Assembly (NCBI RefSeq): GCF_900176375.1
Contig: NZ_FWYF01000001.1
Location: forward strand, 310,001-374,000
DNA from: Reichenbachiella faecimaris
GTDB lineage: Bacteria; Bacteroidota; Bacteroidia; Cytophagales; Cyclobacteriaceae
Direction: 5' to 3'
DNA: 64,000 bases
This document shows positions 48,301-57,039 of the stretch, piece after piece. Numbering within the stretch: position 1 is the stretch's first letter; every line of letters begins with the position of its first letter. The notes beneath the pieces are model-generated. The model worked only from the letters and a program-made list of their open reading frames with translations. It was not told where the DNA came from and searched no databases. A program made the position numbers and the translations under genes.

Positions 48301-50563
48301 TGGCCACACCTGTAATCGCACCACACGGACTACCTGTATAACTATAACTCAATCCATAAATACCAATTCTTTCTGTTGCTGATATGGTAGAAGATGTAAA
48401 CCTTAAATAACGAGCCGGATTTGTTAATACATAGTTATCCGTTTGAGTGGCTGGGAATGTTGAATTCTGTCCAAAAGTCTGAGTGTTTGGTGTGGAATAA
48501 TCGATACCATTGATAGACTGTTCAACAGTATAGCTTTCTACTCCGCCAGTTTCAGTAGTTGCGGTTATGACGATTGTTTCTCCCGCAGGCACGCCCACGC
48601 CAATATCCAATACCAGCACATCAAATATATTATCAAATAAAGCAAATGTAGCTCCTGGCACACCTAACGCATCAGTTGGAGCACCTACAGTAAACGAATC
48701 AAAAACGGCAGTAGCATTTCCTGCTTGTGCACCACTGGCACAATTTGGGTCGTATTCATCAGCAAGACCATTAGTATTCACATCATTGATACCCACACCA
48801 TCATCCAACGAACCGTCATTGTCGGCATCTGTCAATCCTAGTTCTAGAATATCTGGGATGCCATCATTATCACTGTCTTTATCAAGCGCATTGACAACGC
48901 CATCCAGATCTAAGTCATAGTTATCATTGATACCATCACCATTTGTATCAACATAACCTACAATATCTTCATCCAAATAATCAGGAATATTGTCGGCATC
49001 AGCATCATTGAGGTAATCACCTTCATCAGAGTCCGTCTGACCATCATTGTCACTGTCAATATCATTTGAACCTAAAATTCCATCTCCATCTGAATCACAA
49101 ACAAAATCAAAGTCAATGGTTTGAGCATTGACCTGATAGTATCCAAAAGACCATGTGTTGTGTAGGTCTTCGTCTGTACCTGTCCAATTGTGGTTGTTTG
49201 AATTTGAACCATCTAGTTCGACTGTTGGCGTTTGATTAGTTGTAACATTGGAATCATCCCAAAAAATGAGGTCAAAGCTGGTGGCAGGCCTAACATCCAA
49301 CATTCGTATACCAGCAGTATTGTCTTCAACATCAAAAAGAGGAACGTGCAAAGGCCCAGAAGTAAACCTTCCTGTAATAGTGATCTCTGTACCAGAAGCT
49401 ACAGCTACTCCGTTTCCATCCAATCCATCCCAGCGAATGGTGGAATATCCTTCACTTGCTATTTCGGCCTCCATTATTACGTCAGCAGTACCATCTTGAT
49501 AGCCATTCACTCCATTCAAATCTATGATTACTGCTACTTGCCCAGTTTGATTGGATTCAAACGAAATCACAGCTTCACCTCCTGTTCCAGCTGCATTGCA
49601 AAAAATATTTGCGTCAGTAATGGTCACGGCTGGCAACGAACTAGTAGGATAAATTTCTAAATCTGGATTATTGATAAACAGATCGTATTCAATTAATGCA
49701 TTATCTACAAGTTGTGATTGTCTTAGTAAAGTAAAATCTGTCGTACCTGCCAGAACTGGATCCGCACCTGTAGAATTGGCATATACCAGTACCGAATAAG
49801 GATCAATGCCAGATATATCCACTTCTTTTACATAGTAGCCGGCATTAACCCCTCCCACGGTAGAAGGAATTAAAGAAAACAACTGAAAATCTGTCGACAA
49901 CAGCCTGTTAAAGTCACCTGCGGTAAAATTCCATTTCTGAGAGTGTAACCGACCGGTTTTTTCTTCAGTACCTGCATAAACTGAGAAGTCCCAAAGGTCG
50001 TACCAGCTACGCCCGTTTATATTGTTGGCTTCATTGGTACTACCTCCATCAAATTGCACAAAAGCAATGTAGAAATCTTGATCGGATCCAGTATTGTTTG
50101 TATAGGATAGAGCATCATATCCTGAAGCCCCTACTAGAATGGCAGGGCCTGCTGCCGCTTCTGCATGAGACTCTATAACTCCGTTTTGAGGCGTATCAAA
50201 GCTGGCACTATTGGTACTTCCGTCATCGTCGGTGAGTGTCCAAGAATTCGCAATTGTGCCATCATTCTCGTACAACACAACCGTAAGATCTTGATTGGTA
50301 TTCCCATCGTTGGTAGGTACACGCCGAAGACCCCAGTATAATGTTTCCCCTGCTTTGATATACACATAGACCCTTTCTTCTGCCACTGCATCAGAATGCA
50401 AGAAATCCCCTGAGAATCCCGCTGCATCATGCTCAAGATAACCTACAAAGGTATTGGTACCATTGACGACACCAGTGTTGGACGGAGTGAGGTTTTTTGA
50501 ACCTTCTGAATAAACATTCCATGACCATGAGGTCAGAATCAATGCTGCTAGTAACTTTCTCAT
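39320..50563 (-). CDS. Giant secreted thrombospondin type 3 repeat protein with T9SS sorting domain
   Basis: A 3,747-residue, extremely acidic surface or secreted protein. Residues 1-19 are a signal peptide. About 20-490 is a beta-rich domain of unknown type. About 492-3225 is dominated by Asp-rich Ca-binding loops ([15 protein letters not shown] types) of the thrombospondin type 3 class, interrupted by two similar discoidin-like modules (about 601-748 and 2171-2313). Three Calx-beta-like repeats of about 105-110 residues follow (about 3228-3565), each with a TNEDDE/INEDNE-type end. Then come a fibronectin-like domain and a type A C-terminal sorting domain ([13 protein letters not shown], ending KFRILKK) for the type IX system. 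It likely acts as a calcium-stiffened adhesin or surface fibre. No frameshift seen. Confidence 0.88.
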   Translation of the reverse strand: MRKLLAALILTSWSWNVYSEGSKNLTPSNTGVVNGTNTFVGYLEHDAAGFSGDFLHSDAVAEERVYVYIKAGETLYWGLRRVPTNDGNTNQDLTVVLYENDGTIANSWTLTDDDGSTNSASFDTPQNGVIESHAEAAAGPAILVGASGYDALSYTNNTGSDQDFYIAFVQFDGGSTNEANNINGRSWYDLWDFSVYAGTEEKTGRLHSQKWNFTAGDFNRLLSTDFQLFSLIPSTVGGVNAGYYVKEVDISGIDPYSVLVYANSTGADPVLAGTTDFTLLRQSQLVDNALIEYDLFINNPDLEIYPTSSLPAVTITDANIFCNAAGTGGEAVISFESNQTGQVAVIIDLNGVNGYQDGTADVIMEAEIASEGYSTIRWDGLDGNGVAVASGTEITITGRFTSGPLHVPLFDVEDNTAGIRMLDVRPATSFDLIFWDDSNVTTNQTPTVELDGSNSNNHNWTGTDEDLHNTWSFGYYQVNAQTIDFDFVCDSDGDGILGSNDIDSDNDGQTDSDEGDYLNDADADNIPDYLDEDIVGYVDTNGDGINDNYDLDLDGVVNALDKDSDNDGIPDILELGLTDADNDGSLDDGVGINDVNTNGLADEYDPNCASGAQAGNATAVFDSFTVGAPTDALGVPGATFALFDNIFDVLVLDIGVGVPAGETIVITATTETGGVESYTVEQSINGIDYSTPNTQTFGQNSTFPATQTDNYVLTNPARYLRFTSSTISATERIGIYGLSYSYTGSPCGAITGVAITVPDTDSDGVDNHFDIDSDNDGLLDVYEFGGTADANAQVSGFTDTNGNGWNDAQESTPLSFIDTDGDGVFPNYLDIDSDNDGILDNTEAQASNVFIVSVAGDANNNGLLDVYDPNNGGTLITPVDTDTDGNEDYIDTDADDDGVFDLIEGHDANYDGFGDWDATGSNNDVSDETGYNVDTDNDGLWDVFDTDNGGTAAAVQNSDGADLDNFQDTDDDNDGKLTAGEDANSNGDWTDDFTEGQGSGTPDYLYRGDYDGDAIADASDFDSDNDGISDATESNGESIDPSGDEDGDSVPNYRDLSDATVSGGLTSTNDINGDGVYDVFDSDLDGVPDFLDLDSDNDGMLDAIEANNGEVPFGLNESTGMFNLQDPDNDGLMNYIDSDAVNPGGNSTLANADSDGDGINDYRDIDSDGDGIVDIIEFQTTAGYIAASGLDNDGDGIDDSFDPNDGGTLISAINSDGADLADYLDDDSDNDGVLDIIEGDDTNFDGYGDWDTDSDNDITDEGGSGYGIDSDGDGLDDIFDTVALGSGDNATGTNTDLQNTDGTDFKDWRDSNDDNDGANTIDEDNNGNGNYADDQTSGQSGAIPDYLYNGDFDLDLIADASDIDSDNDGILDTDEANGEIVDPSGDADADGIPNFRDLDDPGVINNMVEIDSNGDGIWDNFDSDLDGSPDFKDLDSDNDGIPDLVEAGGVDVDGNGVIDGLDDSDGDGIPDNVDVDQTGGVDSDGDSIDDIYDFSVSGGTDTDGDDILDTGDLDIDGDGLANVYDSDDGGTPLVVVDFDGDGKIDAADLDSDNDGLPDIIEAGGTDADNDGKVDDLTDTDADGFVDSVDSDNGGSAYTIPDADGDGLYDYKDLDSDNDGITDATESRLGDTDGDGIVDNATDTDGDGWPDAADPDNGGTPAGALDDDNDGILNHQDLDADNDGLPDIVEAGGTDADNDGMVDDALDADMDGIPDNVDVTYFATNGGSGVDSDADGIDDSFDVDQTVGNDTDGDSIDNTFDSDADGNGLDDLVEANPYDNLDTDGDGNPDSHDLDSDNDGITNPYEYGQTVDPATGQLSGFTDANANGWNDAQEATPITPPDTDGDPFGIADFVDLDSDDDGIPDNIEAQNKSAYIGLSGVDTDGDGLDDAYDPDNGGTLLTPVNTDGTGDEDYLDTDADDDGVNDDIEGANSDRNQWADWDSNNNNDPTDETGWDDDVDEDGIFDLFDSYNGTGAANVIGSSSATQDSDADQIWDFQDDDDDNDGILTSAEATTPVTDPNGIIPDYLYGNQDTDGDGQNDVADLDADNDGLRNVLEDGGLAIDPSGDEDSDGLLNYQDADMDGDGIANAADTDADGDLNTDSFSLTDTNSDGVIDQFDKDLDGVPDFRDLDSDNDGIADIIEFGLTDADEDGTLDEGGGITDVDNDGLDDAYDPCTATAGAAGNATAVFSSTSVTNDTNVIGGNDNGYAFFDAGTDEMVIDLGVDIPEGQSVQWQIATTVLGSEITIEQSTDGSDFTAPNLQSYSFVASGVEEDYYYKLIGGSARYFRFRISNFAGGLILIDYLNYNYAANACGVDDGSGLIAIDTDSDGIDNYLDLDSDNDGISDNREAQSALTYVAPSSGDTDGDGILDVYDEDISAGNAIDPINSDAADNDDFLDTDSDNDGIPDEIEGWDGNSNGFADWDTDGDNDITDETGYNIDTDNDGIWNIFDSNSGLGSIANIDGSNQSLQDTDGDSNQDFRDDDDDEDGTLTSAEDTGDGMGGGADGDWTNDFTQGGGSIPDYLFAPDNDGDGVLDIVDLDSDNDGILNTDEYASAVYNAGGTPFDDADGDGIYNYLDDDDINNGSFVDVNNDNVDDQVDQDRDGIPNFFDLDSDNDGIYDAIEANDGIVPVIGGFDLNTGRFSGTDSSPNDGLVDAIAASPLNKDNLDGGALDDYLDLDSDNDGLTDNIESQISTDFVAPSGSDTDGDGLDDSFDNDNGGTPITPTNSDSTDEPDYRDTNSDNDLSNGLTIPDFIEGYDANRNGFSDLDSDLDGLISDETGYNTDTDGDGLWDLFDTYSGRGVNNINGSHADLQDTDGDEILDFRDTDDDQDNITTIVEDVDGDGIWTNDKTQGGGATPDYLYFNDSDKDLVADGQDLDGDQDGVLNDDEYYLTSIDPFGDADADGIYNYNDPDNPGGLTDSDGDGVWDEYDTDLDGVPNFFDLDSDNDGIPDLVENGGTDADGDGKLDGLDDADNDGLLDTYDVDVTLGTDVDGDGIDDAFQDGPDADGDGIEDDVDRDDDNDGLIDTIDPDEGGTALVIDDFDGDGIDNMFDKDSDNDGIVDLIEAGGNDANGDGILDTVGDTDGDGWSNLVDADNGGTALTIPNTDSADNPDYLDLDADDDGTFDYLEGFDDDEDDAYQDDYEARAIAYGNASHYNQLDMTWFNSDTDADDWPDFLDPDSGWYIDSDGDGIINLFDTDQGGDFYGNVSGKPDNDADGKENFIDKNGDFIVTPTFITTGEDGTADSFDVSLTLMPITDVVISIAITNAADEVSLDNNSLTFDNGNWNIPQTVTVTGENDALYDGDEPFEITVSVNDASSDDDYDDAEDQIVDGINEDNEGSIRVSTNTVTTTEGGTDVTFSVELSVQPATNVVVDIDDGSSDEGTVSPATLVFTSLDWDTPKDVTVSPQDDSELDGDQGFNITLSVNDALSDDAFDSAGDEVIAVTNEDDELGVVLSTNSVTTTEDGTTGSFTVVLDVMPATDVNITIAESSDEGDVNPTNITFDNGDWNIPQVITVTPADDVDEDGNQIYAITVSVDGTSDAAFLSVAAQTVVVTNEDDETVPLPLDFLSFSGHYDNEEVQLDWVTANEINVSHFEIEHGLDGSTFVAIGNTEAANVKASENDYSYTHGSPSISTNYYRIKVMDFDGEFTYSEIIKVDSPLYTFEVNYYPNPVDEMLTIETNEKLDNVNIQIISITGGVVLQQVLSGIYSSEFKIDVSSLKTGVYHVLINTNHSNEKFRILKK
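43625..44050 (-). other. Second discoidin-like module of the giant protein
   Basis: A roughly 140-residue module beginning GNATAVFSS and ending near YNYAANACG. It includes [22 protein letters not shown] and ARYFRFRI, the pattern of F5/8C or discoidin-like carbohydrate-binding modules. It is a diverged copy of the module at 48320-48760. Confidence 0.6.
48320..48760 (-). other. First discoidin-like module of the giant protein
   Basis: It begins GNATAVFDS and contains [22 protein letters not shown] and ARYLRFTS, ending YSYTGSPCG. It has the same fold signature as the module at 43625-44050, placed about 4.7 kb away in the gene. Confidence 0.6.
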
Positions 50564-50618
50564 TTAATGCTGCTTACGCTTAAAACCAAAACAATTTACC
50601 CCAGATACCCTACACTTA

Positions 50619-50633
50619 GTCCTTTTATAGGAC
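50619..50633. promoter_or_regulatory. Palindrome upstream of the giant gene
   Basis: GTCCT-TTTAT-AGGAC, a perfect 5-bp inverted repeat 56 bp before the start codon of the giant gene. It could be a 5' UTR hairpin or an operator. No TAnnTTTG promoter was found nearby. Confidence 0.3.
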
Positions 50634-50792
50634 GAATGCGCAAAGTTTCTCTACGAAAAAGTAAAATACGAGGTAGTGCTAGTTGAAAACGGGTTGACAT
50701 TAAATGCATTGACCCTATTTAATCCCACAATGATACTAAAGAATAACATGGTATGGAACATAAAAGTGTCAAAAAATATGGCTATGATATGG

Positions 50793-51242
50793 TCAATTTA
50801 TGAATTGACTTGTATGATTTTTGGTATTGACCTTAGAGATGATTTCTTCGATAAGACCAGTCTCACTTATCAAGAATGTAGTTCTAACCGTACCCATATA
50901 CTTACGGCCAAATGTTTGTTTTTCGGCCCAAGTGCCATATAAATTATGAACCATTTTATCTGGATCAGCTATCAGGTCAAAAGGAAGTTCAAACTTGTTG
51001 ATGAATTTAACATGCGATTTTTCAGTATCCGTACTGACACCAAGCACTATGTATCCTTGCTTCAACAAGGAATCATAGTTGTCTCTCAAATTGCATGATT
51101 GAGCCGTACACCCTGGGGTATTGTCCTTAGGATAAAAATAAAGCACTACTTTTTTACCTAGATAATCGGAAAGTTTGATACTCGATCCATCTTGAATCTT
51201 AGCCTCAAAATTTGGTGCCTTGTCACCTACTTTTAAATTCAT
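50793..51242 (-). CDS. bcp: Thioredoxin-dependent thiol peroxidase (Bcp/PrxQ)
   Basis: Peroxiredoxin Q/BCP of 149 residues that reduces hydrogen peroxide and organic hydroperoxides in the cytoplasm. The peroxidatic Cys45 is in FYPKDNTPGCTAQSC and the resolving Cys50 is five residues on, the alpha-type PrxQ arrangement. The Thr of TPGC and a downstream conserved Arg (TVRTTFLI) complete the site. It is the last gene of the kinase-regulator-DksA-like-bcp run, 19 bp after the zinc-finger gene, which links it to the oxygen-responsive cluster. Confidence 0.95.
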   Translation of the reverse strand: MNLKVGDKAPNFEAKIQDGSSIKLSDYLGKKVVLYFYPKDNTPGCTAQSCNLRDNYDSLLKQGYIVLGVSTDTEKSHVKFINKFELPFDLIADPDKMVHNLYGTWAEKQTFGRKYMGTVRTTFLISETGLIEEIISKVNTKNHTSQFIN

Positions 51243-51261
51243 ATTTAATCTGCGTTGAAAT

Positions 51262-51588
51262 TCAAGCGCAATTTACACACTTATTTGATTGAGGCATGAG
51301 TAGGATTCTACCCACAGGAATAGGCCGCTTGCAACGGATACAAATCCCAAAATCCTTATCGTCTACTTTAGATAGTGCCACCTTTAACTTGTTCAACTTC
51401 TCTTCTGATTTTCTCAATGAAGCTTCATTGATACTTTTGTTGTTGATTGCATCCATCCTGCTTACTCTTCCAATCGCGTTTTCTGGTGATATGGGTTGTG
51501 TGAAATCTCTGAGAACAACAATGTCTTGCTCAACCTTGATAAGCTCTTCTCTAATAATCTCTTTGATTTTCTGCTTGTCCAGTTCCAT
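51262..51588 (-). CDS. TraR/DksA-type zinc-finger protein
   Basis: A 108-residue DksA/TraR family protein. An N-terminal coiled-coil (about residues 5-75) is followed by a C4 zinc finger with Cys83, Cys86, Cys104 and Cys107 in CIRC and CVNC. It is shorter than Escherichia coli DksA and closer in size to small Bacteroidota TraR/DksA proteins. The DksA coiled-coil tip DxxDxA is not obvious, so action in the RNA polymerase secondary channel is likely by family but unproven. It lies 12 bp after the receiver-CRP regulator gene and 19 bp before bcp. Confidence 0.9.
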   Translation of the reverse strand: MELDKQKIKEIIREELIKVEQDIVVLRDFTQPISPENAIGRVSRMDAINNKSINEASLRKSEEKLNKLKVALSKVDDKDFGICIRCKRPIPVGRILLMPQSNKCVNCA

Positions 51589-51600
51589 ATCAGTAAGATA

Positions 51601-52659
51601 CTAATACCCTCTGGAAATGATAATTGTCAATTCATTCATGTCAAGCAAAGTGATCTGATTAGACTTGATCTCAATCAATCCCTCTTTCTTAAAATCAGAC
51701 AGCGTGCGAATCACAGATTCTGGTGAAGTACCCACTATATTCGACAGGTCTTCTCGAGAAAATTGAAATTTCTTACCCTCTGCACCATAATTTTTTTGAA
51801 CTGTAAGTAACGCTTCTGCCACACGTTGTCTCACAGAGTTATAAGCAATATGAAGCATTTTTTCCTCCTGATCCTTTAGATTTCCCGAGAGAATTTTAAT
51901 AAATCTAGAAGCTACTGATCGATCCTTATAAATCAATTGTAAGAAATCGTCTTTAGGAATATAGTAGGATTCACTATCCTCTATGGCCATGGCGGAGTCA
52001 CTATGATCTGATTGCGTAATGAGATCGTTGAACCCAATAAAGTCACCTGGGCCATATAGGCCAGTAATTAGCTCCTTTCCGTCTTTATTGGTTTTGTATG
52101 TTTTTATTTTGCCTTTATTGATAAATATCAGATAGTTAGGATAATCTCCTTCGTAGTACAGATTCGTTTTCTTTTTGTGGTGTCTAATACGCTTTTCTTT
52201 AGACAATTCTTTCAGACTCTCAATTTCTTTTGCATCATTGAAAAAACTATCTAATCCTGAAATATTAGCATCATATTCACTTTGAATTTGCTTGGTTCGC
52301 TTTAGTCTGGCTTCTACTGCTCCAAGCAATTCAATATCATCAAATGGCTTGGTCAGATAGTCATCTGCACCCAAATTCATTCCCCTTCTAATATCCATTT
52401 TCTCAACCTTTGCTGTAAGAAAAATGAAGGGTATGTGGGCTGTAGACGGATTTTTAGAAACAATATGCAGTACACCGTAGCCATCCAAAACTGGCATCAT
52501 TATGTCACATATAATCAAATCAGGTTTTATACTTTTTAGTATGTCAAGCCCTTCCTTTCCATTGCTTGCCACCATGACTTTATAACCAGACAATTCTAAA
52601 ATTTCGGCCGTATTTTCGCGTACCTCTACATTATCTTCAATCAATAGTATCTTATTCAT
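51601..52659 (-). CDS. Response regulator with CRP/FNR-type output domain
   Basis: A 352-residue hybrid. Residues 1-122 are a CheY-like receiver (acidic DN at 9-10, phospho-Asp52 in ICDIMMP, Lys104 in LTKPF). About 140-265 is a cyclic-nucleotide-binding-type beta roll (YYEGDYPNYLIFINKGKI). About 270-350 is a CRP/FNR winged helix. The recognition helix TSPESVIRTL keeps Glu314 and Arg318 at the FNR Glu209/Arg213 positions and lacks the Arg used by CRP to read TGTGA, which predicts a TGAT-type half site. It has only one Cys, so it cannot hold an FNR iron-sulfur cluster. It overlaps the kinase gene by 8 bp. It is the probable regulator of the nearby FNR-type sites. Confidence 0.92.
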   Translation of the reverse strand: MNKILLIEDNVEVRENTAEILELSGYKVMVASNGKEGLDILKSIKPDLIICDIMMPVLDGYGVLHIVSKNPSTAHIPFIFLTAKVEKMDIRRGMNLGADDYLTKPFDDIELLGAVEARLKRTKQIQSEYDANISGLDSFFNDAKEIESLKELSKEKRIRHHKKKTNLYYEGDYPNYLIFINKGKIKTYKTNKDGKELITGLYGPGDFIGFNDLITQSDHSDSAMAIEDSESYYIPKDDFLQLIYKDRSVASRFIKILSGNLKDQEEKMLHIAYNSVRQRVAEALLTVQKNYGAEGKKFQFSREDLSNIVGTSPESVIRTLSDFKKEGLIEIKSNQITLLDMNELTIIISRGY

Positions 52660-53908
52660 TTTTTAAAGATTTGATGCTTAATATGAATGTTGAACCTTTG
52701 CCCTCTGTACTTTCAAATTTTATATGCCCCCCTATCAGTTCAAGGTATTTTTGTACAATATTTAATCCAAGACCTGTTCCTTGGATATGAGAAGCATTAT
52801 TCGCTCTGAAAAATTTATTGAAAAGATGTTTTTGATCAACCTTAGGAATACCAATTCCTTTGTCAATGACTTTGACCAGAAGGTCATCTTTATCTAACTC
52901 CACTTCTAAAACCACCCTTTCTCCTTCTGGAGAATACTTTATTGCATTGGATATCAGGTTGGCAAGTACTTGCTTTAGTATCTGCGGATCTGTGTAAAAT
53001 ATGGCATCAGGAGTCGAGCATTTCAAATCCAGTGACTGATCCTTTTTCATGAGTTCGCTCATTTCATCAGTGATCTCATGCAAAAAATTGCAAATTAAAA
53101 CCTCTCTACCAGCCACATTCATTTTGCCTGCATCCAATCTATCCATGGAGAGAAAATCATTGAGGATATTTGTCAATTCGCCTACACTGGATTTGATACG
53201 ATTGATATGCTTCATTTTTTTTTCTTTATTATCCTCTGATATATACTTACCTATCAGGGAGACAGAAGATAAAACCGCACTGAGCGGCGTTCTGAATTCG
53301 TGAGAAGCCATAGATACAAATCGCGTTTTCAGTTCATTGAGCTCTTTCTCTCTTTCCAAGGCAATTCTTGCTTCATTTTCAGCTTTGATCCTCTCTTTGA
53401 TTTGCAGTTCTAGATTTTTATTGGATTTCTGAAGCCCTTCAATGGCTTCATTCAATTTCTTTGTTCTGTCTTTTACGCGCTGTTCCAGTTCCGCAGCATA
53501 ACTGATCAACTGCTCCTCGCTGCGCTGAAGTTCTAGTTCTGCCTTTTTGCGCATGGAAATATCTATCACGTAAGCAATTGTCATGGCTACCCCATCTACT
53601 TCAGCTACGTTCAAACTGATTTCAACAGGGAAAGTGGTGCCATCTTTTTTGAGTGCTACTAGGTCTCTACCCACTCCCATCTGTCTGGGTTCTGGCTTTT
53701 TTTCGTAATTCGACCTCACTGCCTCGTGAGACTTTCGAACTTTTTGCGGCATTAGATGCTCTATTTTCATACCTACTAACTCATTAATCTTATAACCAAA
53801 CAAATTTTCACTCGATGGATTTGCCAGGACAATTTCCCCCTTATTGACCAGGAGAATGCCTTCCACACAGGAATTAAATATGCTTTGATAGGTATTAGGA
53901 CTTTTCAT
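52652..53908 (-). CDS. PAS-domain histidine kinase, FixL-like oxygen-sensor candidate
   Basis: A 418-residue kinase with no membrane segment. The N-terminal PAS domain (about residues 5-120) has the FixL-like run LFGYKINELVG, LMPQKVRKSHEAV and GVGRDLVALKKDGTTFPVEI. His61 aligns with the FixL heme-ligand His and Arg81 with the distal Arg. A coiled-coil follows (125-195), then the DHp with His203 in SMASHEFRTPL, and the ATPase domain with NLISNAIKYSP, DKGIGIP and GTGLGLNIV. It is coupled to the CRP-type regulator and divergent from the usp-ccoI-ccoS genes. Heme binding is inferred: the His motif also occurs in PAS domains not shown to bind heme. Confidence 0.92.
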   Translation of the reverse strand: MKSPNTYQSIFNSCVEGILLVNKGEIVLANPSSENLFGYKINELVGMKIEHLMPQKVRKSHEAVRSNYEKKPEPRQMGVGRDLVALKKDGTTFPVEISLNVAEVDGVAMTIAYVIDISMRKKAELELQRSEEQLISYAAELEQRVKDRTKKLNEAIEGLQKSNKNLELQIKERIKAENEARIALEREKELNELKTRFVSMASHEFRTPLSAVLSSVSLIGKYISEDNKEKKMKHINRIKSSVGELTNILNDFLSMDRLDAGKMNVAGREVLICNFLHEITDEMSELMKKDQSLDLKCSTPDAIFYTDPQILKQVLANLISNAIKYSPEGERVVLEVELDKDDLLVKVIDKGIGIPKVDQKHLFNKFFRANNASHIQGTGLGLNIVQKYLELIGGHIKFESTEGKGSTFILSIKSLKNE

Positions 53909-53928
53909 GTACTGTATTTATGGTGTTT

Positions 53929-53936
53929 CAAATTTA
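53929..53936 (-). promoter_or_regulatory. Putative -7 element of the kinase-regulator operon
   Basis: The minus strand reads TAAATTTG, an exact TAnnTTTG match, 21 bp before the kinase start. The FNR-type site at 53960-53971 would then be centred about 42 bp upstream of transcription start, the class II activator position, allowing autoregulation. Confidence 0.4.
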
Positions 53937-53959
53937 TGATGATCAACTATTCAAAAAAC

Positions 53960-53971
53960 TGACATTTATCA
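53960..53971 (+). promoter_or_regulatory. FNR-type site upstream of usp-ccoI-ccoS
   Basis: TGAC-ATTT-ATCA, one mismatch from TGATNNNNATCA. Its centre (53965.5) is 51.5 bp before the start of a TATTTTTG -7 box and 82.5 bp before the usp start codon. It also lies between the divergent kinase gene and usp. Confidence 0.6.
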
Positions 53972-54016
53972 TATTCTCACTTGATCGTTGGCATAAATAA
54001 TAATTAGACCCCAGCC

Positions 54017-54024
54017 TATTTTTG
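54017..54024 (+). promoter_or_regulatory. -7 promoter element of usp-ccoI-ccoS
   Basis: TATTTTTG, an exact TAnnTTTG match 24 bp before the usp start codon, and 51.5 bp downstream of the centre of the FNR-type site. No good -33 box is present, as expected for an activator-dependent promoter. Confidence 0.6.
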
Positions 54025-54047
54025 AAACCAACTTCAACGTCGTCAGA

Positions 54048-54599
54048 ATGAATACAAATCGCACGCTGCTTATACCCATTGATTTCTCAAATGCCTCGAA
54101 ACTAGCGGTCAAATACGCATTGTCCAACGAATATAAAGAAGGCGACCAATTAATCTTACTCCACTGCTATAGACTTATATCTGACGACTATACTTCCTAT
54201 CGTGATGCACCCCGCAAACTCAAGATGGCCATTGAAAAAAAACTAGAAATTAAGTTTAATCAATTTAGCAGAACCTTAGATCTTGATAAATACGGTCCAA
54301 ACATAAAATTTGGAATGAAATTAGGATTTACAGCTAACGGCATACATACCTTGTCCTTTGAATGCCACATTGACCTGATAGTGTATGCATTAAAAATTGG
54401 TAAAAGCAATCACGAACTCATTGAACTATTAAGTTCTGGATCTACTCCTGTGATGCTGATAACAGAAGCCATAAATCTCAAAAAAAACATTCCCAATGTG
54501 GAAAAAACCATAAGCAGCTCGGATTTCTCCAATCAGCCTCAGCACTTTTTGAATGAAATTTACAAACGTCCTAATACCCCATTTTTAGTGACACTTTAA
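54048..54599 (+). CDS. Universal stress protein, single-domain
   Basis: A 183-residue UspA-like protein. The start LLIPIDFSNASKLAVKYAL is the typical first strand and helix. LILLHCYRL is the second strand and HIDLIVYALKIG the fourth. The usual ATP-binding GxxGxxxxxxxGS loop near the end is degenerate (ELLSSGSTPVMLI), so nucleotide binding is uncertain. It is the first gene of a likely operon with ccoI and ccoS, 46 bp before ccoI. The FNR-type site upstream suggests induction at low oxygen. Confidence 0.85.
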   Translation: MNTNRTLLIPIDFSNASKLAVKYALSNEYKEGDQLILLHCYRLISDDYTSYRDAPRKLKMAIEKKLEIKFNQFSRTLDLDKYGPNIKFGMKLGFTANGIHTLSFECHIDLIVYALKIGKSNHELIELLSSGSTPVMLITEAINLKKNIPNVEKTISSSDFSNQPQHFLNEIYKRPNTPFLVTL

Positions 54600-54645
54600 A
54601 TGGAACTTTTCAATTGATAATAATTAATTTTAATTAAAACTTTCT

Positions 54646-57039
54646 GTGCCACAATCAGCGACTAAAGATAAAACCCTCTGCTACCACTGCGGAGACGATT
54701 GCAATGAAAAGCCTATATGGTATCATGCACATTCCTTTTGTTGCTATGGCTGTCAGACCGTCTTTGAGCTATTAACTGAAAATGATCTTTGTGATTATTA
54801 CACGTTTGAAACCAACCCAGGTAACCAGCTAAGTCACTTTATAAAAGACAAATATTTGTTCCTTGATAATCAGGAAATAGTAGATCATTTACTTGATTTC
54901 AAATCAGATCAATTGGCCAAAATCACATTGAGCATTCCATCAATTCACTGTAGTAGCTGTATCTGGCTTTTGGAAAACATTCAACGGTTTGATCATGGTA
55001 TTATTCAGTCAAAAATCAATTTCGCTAAGAAAAAACTAGCGATAGACTACAATCCTACTAAAACTAACCTCAGAAAGCTCGCCGATTTACTATACCAGCT
55101 CAGCTATGAGCCTGAAATATCACTGGATCAAAAAAAGGATATACCAGCAGATAAAAACAAAAGTGAGAATCTGAAAATTGGAATAGCGGGTTTTTGCTTT
55201 GGCAACATTATGCTGCTAGCGTTCCCTGAATATTTAGGAATAGAAATGGATTCTGAATTCATAAACTACTTCACTTATCTCAGTTTGGGTTTGTCGTTAC
55301 CTGTGTTATTCTATTGCTCTAGCATTTTTTTCATTTCTGCCATCGCAGGCATTCGTAAAAAATTCTTGAACATAGACTTGCCCATTGCTATTGGAATTCT
55401 CGTGCTATTTGTAAGAAGTCTGTTCGAAATATTCACTGGGATTGGCCCAGGTTATTTGGACTCTATGTCTGCTTTGGTGTTCTTCTTATTGATTGGACGA
55501 TGGGTACAGAGCAAAACCTATGAGGGGTTAGCTTTCGATAGGGATTTCAAGTCTTATTTCCCTCTTGCCGTTCAAAAAATTGAAAATGAATTGAAAGAAA
55601 GCGTGCTAGTGTCACAACTCAAGATCAACGATCTCATCGAGGTAAGAAATGAGGAAATCATCCCATGTGATGCTGTTTTGGTGAGCAAACAGGCTATAAT
55701 AGATTACAGTTTTGTCTCAGGAGAATCAGAACCCACTGCTATAGACAAAGGAGCCCAGATTTATGCAGGAGGAAGAATAAAAGGTACGGCTACGCAGATG
55801 ATTGTGACTAAGGCTGTGTCTCAAAGTTATCTAACTCAACTCTGGAATCATTCCTCATTTGACGACCCAACTGGACAAAGCACCCCTTCACTCATTGATA
55901 AGGTGAGTCAGTACTTCACACCTATCATCTTGCTCATAGCCCTCACTGCTGGTGTGTACTGGTTTTTTATGGATAGTTCGAAAGTGCTTTTCGTGGTATC
56001 TTCTGTATTGATTGTAGCCTGTCCTTGTGCATTGGCCCTTGCGGCACCTTTTACCTTGAGTTCGACAATGAATACGCTAGGACTGCAGAACATGTACCTG
56101 AAGGGAACTCATATCATTGAAAAAATATGGCAAATAAAAAGAATTGTATTTGACAAAACCGGCACCATAACCACGCTATCAAATGAGAAAATAGAGTGGC
56201 ACGGAAGAAAGTTAAGTACCATAGAAAAAGAAAGAATTCAAGTCTTGGCCTCTCAATCCGTGCATCCATTGAGCGTGCAACTCTCAAATTACCTGCGTGA
56301 CAACAAAACTAACAAGGAGGTACTACAATTTGATGAACAAAAGGGACAAGGTATCTCTGGTGTAGTAGATAATTGTCAAATGAAAATAGGCTCTCCAGAT
56401 TTTGTGGGACTTTCTATTTCGAATATTGAAGGTTCTATCATTGGCCTAAAAGTCGACAAAGCAGTTCTTGGCTACTTCTTAGTTAGAAATGGATACAGAG
56501 ATGGACTCAAAACTATGATTAGCCAACTGGAAAACGATTATCATTTTACTGTACTATCTGGGGATAATGATCATGAATTCAGCAATTTAACTTCTTTATT
56601 CCCTGAAAACACACCCTTAATTTTCAATCAAACCCCAGCCGATAAACTAAAGGTCATACAAGCGCTTGAAGTTAAAGAAAAAACCATGATGGTGGGAGAT
56701 GGATTGAACGATGCAGGCGCTCTCAAAAGCAGCTTTATTGGAGTGTCAGTAGCTGAGCACAGATCGAGCTTTACTCCTGCGAGTGATATTATTATACTGG
56801 GCAATCAGCTCACGCAATTACCCAAATTTTTGACTTTAATTCATCACTCAAAAAAAATAATAATGGCTGGATTCTTAATCTCCTTTCTCTACAATGTTAT
56901 AGGTTTATCACTAGCAGTAGCTGGATTCATCACACCAGTAATCGCTGCTATTTTGATGCCATTGAGTAGCATATCTGTAGTCGCTTTATCTACCTTAGGT
57001 ATTAAATATTTAAGTCACTCATTAAAACTGAATGCATGA
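54646..57039 (+). CDS. ccoI: Copper-translocating P1B-type ATPase for cbb3 oxidase assembly
   Basis: A 797-residue heavy-metal P-type ATPase of the CcoI/FixI group, which supplies copper for the CuB site of cbb3 oxidase. The extra N-terminal Cys-rich segment has CYHCGDDC and CCYGC (about residues 11-40). An HMA domain follows with SIHCSSCIW. The membrane part carries the CPC motif in VACPCALALAAPF (near 455-467). The phosphorylation site is DKTGTIT (near 504) and the hinge is MVGDGLNDAGAL. The start is the GTG at 54646 (VPQSATKDK). The stop overlaps the ccoS start by 4 bp. Confidence 0.95.
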   Translation: MPQSATKDKTLCYHCGDDCNEKPIWYHAHSFCCYGCQTVFELLTENDLCDYYTFETNPGNQLSHFIKDKYLFLDNQEIVDHLLDFKSDQLAKITLSIPSIHCSSCIWLLENIQRFDHGIIQSKINFAKKKLAIDYNPTKTNLRKLADLLYQLSYEPEISLDQKKDIPADKNKSENLKIGIAGFCFGNIMLLAFPEYLGIEMDSEFINYFTYLSLGLSLPVLFYCSSIFFISAIAGIRKKFLNIDLPIAIGILVLFVRSLFEIFTGIGPGYLDSMSALVFFLLIGRWVQSKTYEGLAFDRDFKSYFPLAVQKIENELKESVLVSQLKINDLIEVRNEEIIPCDAVLVSKQAIIDYSFVSGESEPTAIDKGAQIYAGGRIKGTATQMIVTKAVSQSYLTQLWNHSSFDDPTGQSTPSLIDKVSQYFTPIILLIALTAGVYWFFMDSSKVLFVVSSVLIVACPCALALAAPFTLSSTMNTLGLQNMYLKGTHIIEKIWQIKRIVFDKTGTITTLSNEKIEWHGRKLSTIEKERIQVLASQSVHPLSVQLSNYLRDNKTNKEVLQFDEQKGQGISGVVDNCQMKIGSPDFVGLSISNIEGSIIGLKVDKAVLGYFLVRNGYRDGLKTMISQLENDYHFTVLSGDNDHEFSNLTSLFPENTPLIFNQTPADKLKVIQALEVKEKTMMVGDGLNDAGALKSSFIGVSVAEHRSSFTPASDIIILGNQLTQLPKFLTLIHHSKKIIMAGFLISFLYNVIGLSLAVAGFITPVIAAILMPLSSISVVALSTLGIKYLSHSLKLNA

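Larger units (their letters stand above)
40900..49090 (-). repeat. Asp-rich thrombospondin type 3 repeat tract with higher-order units
   Basis: The DNA is dominated by short variable units reading CCATC(T/A)CCATC-AGT-ATC and similar on the plus strand. Above these lies a higher-order unit of roughly 1 kb, visible five times. Each has the order [39 protein letters not shown] and DLDGVPDF. The DETGY-type anchors fall near 47770, 46770, 44705, 43255 and 42210. Confidence 0.8.

Noticed and set aside
40900-49090. CRISPR array or satellite, suggested by dense short repeats
   Set aside because: The repeats vary in length and sequence, keep one open minus-strand frame and encode Asp-rich protein loops.
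39968-49660. Many plus-strand open frames of 60-174 codons opposite the giant gene
   Set aside because: They are antisense shadows of the biased Asp-codon repeats, rich in Ser/Pro or His/Tyr, with no independent signals.
54614-54627. TTGATAATAATTAA before ccoI as a fifth FNR-type site
   Set aside because: The right half has a mismatch (ATTAA), it lies only about 19 bp before the ccoI start codon, and no -7 box follows at the 51-bp spacing. ccoI is probably cotranscribed with usp.
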